The position numbers were made by a program, and so were the translations under genes. 64,000 bases of DNA from Pseudomonas sp. MUP55 (GTDB taxonomy: Bacteria; Pseudomonadota; Gammaproteobacteria; Pseudomonadales; Pseudomonadaceae). The notes under the pieces are model-generated. The model saw nothing but the letters and a program-made list of their open reading frames with translations, had not been told where the DNA came from and did not search any database. This document shows, piece by piece, positions 59,824 through 64,000 of the stretch (the stretch's first letter is position 1; each line of letters opens with the position of its first letter). The DNA is taken from the NCBI RefSeq assembly GCF_034043515.1, contig NZ_CP138214.1:2356001-2420000 (forward strand), in the 5' to 3' direction.

Positions 59824-59842
59824 GAGTGTAATTCTCATTACC
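59824..59842 (-). promoter_or_regulatory. Fur-box-like site upstream of fpvA
   Basis: On the minus strand the 19 bases GGTAATGAGAATTACACTC match the Fur consensus GATAATGATAATCATTATC at about 12 of 19 positions, with the best fit in the left half (GGTAATGAGAAT). It lies 48-66 nt upstream of the fpvA start, between pvdE and fpvA, suggesting that fpvA has its own iron-controlled promoter. No TAAAT-N16-CGT element is present here. Confidence 0.5.
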
Positions 59843-59884
59843 ACTAGTGAGACGTTCTTACCTTCAAAAACCGGAAAACAGAAT

Positions 59885-61537
59885 TCACGCGTACTCCATT
59901 TCGTGCACCACCTGACCGGCGCGCAGCCGCACCAGCTGGTCGGCGATGTCGAAATAGCGGTCGTCGTGGCTGATCACGATGATGGTTTTGCCCAGGCGCT
60001 TGAGGTCCGGCAGCAGCTCGGTGTAGAAAATCCGGCGGAAGGCCGGGTCCTGGTCGGCGGCCCATTCGTCGAACACCAGCACCGGGCGTTCTTCGAGCCA
60101 GGCGTTGACCAGTGCCAGACGCTTGCGCTGGCCGGTGGAGAGGTCGGTGGTGCTGAACACACCGTCCTTGACGCTGACCTTGTGCGCGATTTCCAGGCGT
60201 TCCAGGTACTGGGTGGCGCTGTCCAGCGACTGGGTGGCGCTGCCTTGCACCAGGTCGTCGAACAGGTAGTAGTCGGAAAACACCGTGGTGAACAGCTGGC
60301 GATAGTCGTCGCGCTCAGGGTCGGTGACCGCTTCGCCGTTCAGGCGAATCTCGCCGGCCTGGGGCGAGTACAGGCCCAGCAGCAGTTTGATCAGGGTGGT
60401 CTTGCCGCTGCCGTTCTCCCCGACGATGAACACGATGTCGCCTTGCTTGATGCAAAGGTCGATCGGTCCCAGGTGGAACGGCTCGCTGCCCTCGACCGCG
60501 GGCGGGCTGTAGCTCACACCGCGCAGTTCGAGGCTTGTGACCACAGGTTTTGGCGCTTCGCTGTCGTCCATCAACAGGTGCGGTTCGGGCGAGGAGAAGC
60601 GTTCCGACAGCTCGCTGATGCGGCCAAAGGCAATCTTGGCCTTGCCCACCACCGGCAGGTAACCCAACAGGTGCTCCAGCGGGCCTTTCATGTACAGCAG
60701 CACCAGCACGAAGCCAGTGATCACGGTGGGGTCCGGGTTGGGGTTGTACGCCTGCATCGCCAGGGCCAGGCCGATGACCACAAAAAACAGCATCGAGCCA
60801 AACGTCTTGGCGAGGATGTAGATGTTGACCGAGCGCACCTGAATATCGCTGATGCGGTCGGCGGTTTCCTGGATGCGATGGGTGTTCATGCGAAACCGTC
60901 GTGGCCGGTGCATGCGCAGTTCCTTGGCGCCCGACGCGATCGCGTTGTAGTAACGCTGCAACTCATCTTCATGGCTGCGCGCCAGGTCGAAGCCCTGAAT
61001 GCCTTTGCCGCCGGCGATGAATTGCACGGTGCTGCCGATGATGATCGCCACCACCATCATCAGGAACATCGGCACCGACAAGTAGGCCAGGTAGCCCAGG
61101 CAACCGAGGGTGACCGTGGCCGCGATGGCCAGGGGGGTGAACGCGAAGGAAAAGTCGCTGATGGTGTCGACGTCGTGGGTCAGCACCGGGATCAGGCGGT
61201 GGGAGCGATACCGTTCGATCTGCCCGATGGGCGCCGACAGCACCTTCTCGCCCAGGTCCTTGCGCAGCGCGGCGATGATCCGTTGCCCGACGTAGTTGGT
61301 GCCGATATCGGAAATGATCGAACTGAGCAGCGCCACCACGCACAAGGCGGCAAAGGTCAGGACCACGCCCTGGGTCATGCCGCTGGCCGAATGCAGCGCG
61401 TTGTTGATCGTGGCCAGCAGCAGGGTAATGGCCAGGCCGCCCACCATGCCGAGGGCGACGGAGACCGTCACAATGGTGCGAAAGGGCCGGAGCAGGGCGA
61501 GCAAGCCTTTGAAGGCGCCGCGTTTGGGGTCGGTCAT
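59885..61537 (-). CDS. pvdE: PvdE, ABC exporter of the pyoverdine precursor
   Basis: 550 aa, a half-size type IV ABC exporter: six hydrophobic segments in residues ~15-310, then the nucleotide-binding domain with Walker A GENGSGKTT (~375), signature LSTGQRKRLALV, Walker B VLVFDEWAADQDP and switch His in IVISHDD. It belongs to the cyclic-peptide/siderophore exporter group and moves ferribactin, the acylated precursor, from cytoplasm to periplasm, where PvdN, PvdO, PvdP and PvdQ mature it. It has its own PvdS promoter and is divergent from pvdF. fpvA follows after 108 nt. Confidence 0.95.
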   Translation of the reverse strand: MTDPKRGAFKGLLALLRPFRTIVTVSVALGMVGGLAITLLLATINNALHSASGMTQGVVLTFAALCVVALLSSIISDIGTNYVGQRIIAALRKDLGEKVLSAPIGQIERYRSHRLIPVLTHDVDTISDFSFAFTPLAIAATVTLGCLGYLAYLSVPMFLMMVVAIIIGSTVQFIAGGKGIQGFDLARSHEDELQRYYNAIASGAKELRMHRPRRFRMNTHRIQETADRISDIQVRSVNIYILAKTFGSMLFFVVIGLALAMQAYNPNPDPTVITGFVLVLLYMKGPLEHLLGYLPVVGKAKIAFGRISELSERFSSPEPHLLMDDSEAPKPVVTSLELRGVSYSPPAVEGSEPFHLGPIDLCIKQGDIVFIVGENGSGKTTLIKLLLGLYSPQAGEIRLNGEAVTDPERDDYRQLFTTVFSDYYLFDDLVQGSATQSLDSATQYLERLEIAHKVSVKDGVFSTTDLSTGQRKRLALVNAWLEERPVLVFDEWAADQDPAFRRIFYTELLPDLKRLGKTIIVISHDDRYFDIADQLVRLRAGQVVHEMEYA

Positions 61538-61595
61538 AAATACATCCCGGAGAGTGAAAAGAGGGGCTGGGCACGCAGACCCTTACCCATGACAA

Positions 61596-61619
61596 ACGAA
61601 GCATCGGCGCGACTATTTA
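61596..61619 (-). promoter_or_regulatory. PvdS-dependent promoter of pvdE
   Basis: On the minus strand CTAAAT at 61620-61615 is followed by 16 bases and CGT at 61598-61596, an exact TAAAT-N16-CGT iron-starvation element, about 60 nt upstream of the pvdE start. Confidence 0.88.
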
Positions 61620-61650
61620 GCTCGGCGCGCCCGGCGGTGTCGGCGCGGGA

Positions 61651-61674
61651 TAAATCCCGCGTGGGCTGGTTCGT
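61651..61674 (+). promoter_or_regulatory. PvdS-dependent promoter of pvdF
   Basis: TAAAT at 61651-61655, 16 bases, CGT at 61672-61674, an exact iron-starvation element 62 nt upstream of the pvdF start. It is back to back with the pvdE element, 31 nt apart. The -35 box sits inside a CGCGGGATAAATCCCGCG palindrome (61645-61662). Confidence 0.9.
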
Positions 61675-61735
61675 TCTTGTTGTGTAGGCGCACGGGTATT
61701 CACGCCGTGCGTATTCCTTCTGCGAGAGCGAACCA

Positions 61736-62563
61736 ATGACGAAAAAGAACCTGGTGTATGTGTGGTCCTTGAGAAATGCCGCCGCCGACAAGGCCGGGCA
61801 GCCGGTGGCCTACAAGGACCATGAGCGCTACATGAAGTCGGTACTGGAATTTCTGGTGGGCTCGCTCAACGACACTTCGCTGGGCGATGCCTACACCCTG
61901 GTCGGGGTGGTGTATGACGACGATGAGCACAACCCGCGGGATCAGGCGCTGGTCGCCGATTACGGTTTTGCTTACGCGCCTGGCCGCCAATGGCTGTACC
62001 CGGCGGACCTGCGCGTACAGGGCACGCTGGTCAATGGCCTGTTGCTGAGCGTGCCATCGACCTATCGTCGCCTGCCTCGGGGCAGCGCCGAACATGTCGC
62101 CGGCAAACAGGATTTCGAACGGCGCCTGCACGACACCCTGGTCGAGCTCAAAGCCGACATCGTGGTGCTCGATGGCTTGTTGGTGATCCTCGATGAACTG
62201 GTGCGCCCAGGCGCGCCGTTTGCGCGGCGCATCATGAACATCCATCCGGGTATCACGCGTATCGAATCGCCTTACGAACGCCGCGGCGCCTATGCCACCT
62301 GGAATGCGCTCTACGGTGCGCGTGGGCAGACGGTGGTGGACTGGGCGACCAAGGCCACCACGCCGTCGGAGCCGCTGTACCTCACCGGCGCCTCGTTCCA
62401 CTACGTGGACAACGGTATTGATTCCGGCGAAGTGTTCCACGACGTGTTGAAGACCGAAATTTCACCGCAGGACACGATCCTCGAACTGCGCTGGAACAAC
62501 TTCAACAACAGCCTGTTCCCGGCGTTGCATGAAGGCCTGGAACTGTTGGCCAAAAAAGGCTGA
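61736..62563 (+). CDS. pvdF: PvdF, N5-hydroxyornithine transformylase
   Basis: 275 aa, the length of P. aeruginosa PvdF. It transfers a formyl group from N10-formyltetrahydrofolate to N5-hydroxyornithine, giving the residue used by modules 4 and 6. The formyltransferase (GART-like) active-site motif appears as RRIMNIHPGITRIESP (Asn and His) with the Asp in YVDNGIDSGEVF. The start MTKKNLVYVWSLRN has GAGAGCGAACC upstream. Divergent from pvdE; controlled by a clear PvdS promoter. Downstream lies only a REPIN array and the convergent pvdO. Confidence 0.93.
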   Translation: MTKKNLVYVWSLRNAAADKAGQPVAYKDHERYMKSVLEFLVGSLNDTSLGDAYTLVGVVYDDDEHNPRDQALVADYGFAYAPGRQWLYPADLRVQGTLVNGLLLSVPSTYRRLPRGSAEHVAGKQDFERRLHDTLVELKADIVVLDGLLVILDELVRPGAPFARRIMNIHPGITRIESPYERRGAYATWNALYGARGQTVVDWATKATTPSEPLYLTGASFHYVDNGIDSGEVFHDVLKTEISPQDTILELRWNNFNNSLFPALHEGLELLAKKG

Positions 62564-62575
62564 ATACCATCTGAA

Positions 62576-63290
62576 TGTGGGAGAGGGCTTGCTCCCGATA
62601 GCGGTGTGTCAGTCGACTTCTGCATTGACTGAGGCACTGCTATCGGGGGCAAGCCCCCTCCCACATTTTTGGACTGGGTTGGGTCAGGCAGTGCAGGTTG
62701 TGCATGATCGAAAGTGGCTGCATAAATAAAATTCCCGAAACACTGATGATCCCCTGTGGGAGGGGGCTTGCCCCCGATGGGGGTCTATCAGCCACTGCAC
62801 CTGTGACTGACCCACTGCTATCGGGGCAAGCCCCCTCCCACATTTTTTGACTGGGTTGGGTCAGGCAGTCTGCAGGTTGTGCATGATCGAAGGTGGCTGC
62901 ATAGATAAAATTCCCGAAACAATGACGATCCCCTGTGGGAGGGTTGGGTCAGGCAGTCTGCAGGTTGTGCATGATCGAAGGTGGCTGCATAAATAAATTC
63001 CTCGAAACAATGATGATCCCCTGTGGGAGGGGGCTTGCCCCCGATGAGGGTCTATCAGCCACTGCACCTGTGACTGACCCACTGCTATCGGGGCAAGCCC
63101 CCTCCCACATTTTTGGACTGGGTTGGGTCAGGCAGTCTGCAGGTTGTGCATGATCGAAGGTGGCTGCATAGATAAAATTCCCGAAACACTGATGATCCCC
63201 TGTGGGAGGGGGCTTGCCCCCGATGAGGGTCTATCAGCCACTGCACCTGTGCCTGACCCACCGCCATCGCCGGCAAGCCCCCTCCCACAG
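62576..63290. repeat. Tandem REPIN array, five starts, ~179-bp unit, one unit deleted internally
   Basis: Unit starts (TGTGGGAG) fall at 62576, 62755, 62934, 63022 and 63201, i.e. 179, 179, 88 and 179 bp apart. A full unit is a REPIN (about 90 bp, arms GTGGGAGGGGGCTTGCCCCC and its inverse) plus a ~90-bp spacer with GGACTGGGTTGGGTCAGGC and GCATGATCGAAGGTGGCTGC. The unit at 62934 lacks the REPIN body: GTGGGAGG runs straight into GTTGGGTCAGG. No gene was seen in the 62564-63307 gap. Confidence 0.9.
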
Positions 63291-63307
63291 TTGGATCGAT
63301 TGCGCTA

Positions 63308-64000
63308 TCAGAGGTCGCGCACTACCCGAAAGCCGATCCAGTCACCCCGTGTCTGCGGGTAGATGTTGTTGCGGTTGCCTGAGCGGGAAAACACCGGCGC
63401 CTCGCCCCAGTCATTGCCGCGGATCTGGTAGGCCTCACAGTTGGGCTCCACCCAGGCGCTGCCGTCAGTCGGCGCGCCGATGTAGTTCGCGTGCTCGCAA
63501 TCGGCAACTCGCTCATACACGTTGCCATGCATGTCATACAGGCCAAAGGCGTTCGGCGGGTAGCTGCCCACCGGCGACGAATAGCTGTAGCCGTCCGCCG
63601 GGCCGTAGGTGTTGGCGTGTTCGGCAATGCTGTAGCCCTTGCCTTCGTCGAATGGGAAGGGGAACGGCCCGCGGGTGCCGGCGCGGGCCGCGTATTCACG
63701 TTGGGCCTCGCTGACCATGTGGTAGTTCTGCCCGGTCTTCTTCGACAGCCAGCTCACGTAGCGCTTGATGTCGTCCATGTCCATGCACACGGCTGGCTGG
63801 CGTGGCCCCTGGGGGTAGCGTGGCTTGCTGGCGATGCATTCGCGGCCGGGGCGGTCATCGCCGTTGGCGATGGTGACGCCGGTCTGGCGCACGTAGCTGT
63901 CCCACTCGCCGGCGGTGATCTGGAAGCGGCTCATGGCGAAGGGCTTGGCGAAGGTTACTTCATGCATTGGGCCTTCGTCGGGCTCGCGGCCGACTTCGTC
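63308..64000 (-). CDS. pvdO: PvdO, pyoverdine chromophore maturation protein (N-terminus outside window)
   Basis: The last 230 residues are present; the frame is open to the window end, so the signal peptide and first ~50 residues are missing. The fold is that of formylglycine-generating enzymes (FGE-sulfatase): MSRFQITAGEWDSYVRQTG, PAVCMDMDDIKRYVSWLSKKTG, MVSEAQREYAARAG, NAFGLYDMHGNVYERVADC and GNRNNIYPQTRGDWIGFRVVRD. In P. aeruginosa PvdO acts in the periplasm and is needed for the last oxidation of the chromophore (dihydropyoverdine to pyoverdine). It is convergent with pvdF, separated by the REPIN array. Its promoter is outside the window. Confidence 0.93.
   Translation of the reverse strand, partial: DEVGREPDEGPMHEVTFAKPFAMSRFQITAGEWDSYVRQTGVTIANGDDRPGRECIASKPRYPQGPRQPAVCMDMDDIKRYVSWLSKKTGQNYHMVSEAQREYAARAGTRGPFPFPFDEGKGYSIAEHANTYGPADGYSYSSPVGSYPPNAFGLYDMHGNVYERVADCEHANYIGAPTDGSAWVEPNCEAYQIRGNDWGEAPVFSRSGNRNNIYPQTRGDWIGFRVVRDL

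Noticed and set aside
59822..61687. 621-codon + strand open frame antisense to pvdE
   Set aside because: pvdE has complete ABC motifs and a PvdS promoter; the + frame is His/Gln/Arg-rich shadow sequence.
62576..63290. Regularly spaced repeats suggesting a CRISPR array
   Set aside because: The repeats are 90-bp REPINs with arms in inverted pairs and the spacers are themselves nearly identical, so this is a tandem duplication, not CRISPR; no cas genes are near.

Overview
The window is about 62-65% GC and looks like the chromosome of a Pseudomonas fluorescens-group bacterium. The grounds are the GTGGGAGG(G)GGC...GCCCCCTCCCAC REP/REPIN repeats, the pseudomonad order pncA-pncB-nadE under NrtR, CobF, a Pseudomonas-type metallothionein, and a complete stretch of pyoverdine siderophore genes. 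No rRNA, tRNA, insertion sequence, prophage or CRISPR array was seen.

Left part (1-31000) is ordinary metabolic and transport chromosome. It holds the tail of an MFS/MHS transporter; a histidine-phosphatase-like gene, cobF and a secreted esterase; a small periplasmic protein and a Kef-type antiporter; an unusual two-domain protein (DUF726-like alpha/beta hydrolase joined to a YaaW-like domain); mntH; a LysR regulator divergent from two DUF606 membrane proteins; a 58-residue metallothionein; a tsx-like/NUP nucleoside-uptake pair; an AraC regulator divergent from a mannitol/sorbitol-type binding protein and a polyol dehydrogenase whose usual ABC permease and ATPase genes are missing; the NAD salvage operon with a divergent NrtR and a near-perfect operator; a seven-gene operon combining a PotABCD-like ABC importer with a three-subunit HcnABC/opine-oxidase-like dehydrogenase, divergent from an IclR regulator; a MATE and an MFS exporter; and a hicA-hicB toxin-antitoxin pair.

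Right part (31000-64000) is the pyoverdine locus. Two giant NRPS genes (4678 and 3951 aa) lie head-to-tail with 3 nt between them. Read through their adenylation pocket residues, their seven modules predict D-Ser, Lys, Gly, (formyl)OH-Orn, then Lys, D-(formyl)OH-Orn, Ser, ending in a thioesterase. This is the known peptide of the P. fluorescens ATCC 13525/SBW25-type pyoverdine, in which the last Ser closes a ring on the second Lys. The first gene matches PvdI; the second is equivalent to PvdJ and PvdD of P. aeruginosa joined in one chain. Convergent to them is fpvA (ferripyoverdine receptor with signalling domain), preceded by pvdE (precursor export to the periplasm). pvdE is divergent from pvdF, which formylates hydroxyornithine, and the 198-bp gap between them has two oppositely oriented TAAAT-N16-CGT PvdS promoters. 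A five-copy tandem REPIN array separates pvdF from a convergent, truncated pvdO (periplasmic chromophore maturation), which runs off the window.

The main system is therefore known. The less described items are the DUF726-YaaW fusion, the structured element inserted in a REPIN near 10.5-10.9 kb, the near-identical adenylation regions of modules 4 and 6, the stripped polyol operon and the amine-dehydrogenase/ABC operon of unknown substrate.
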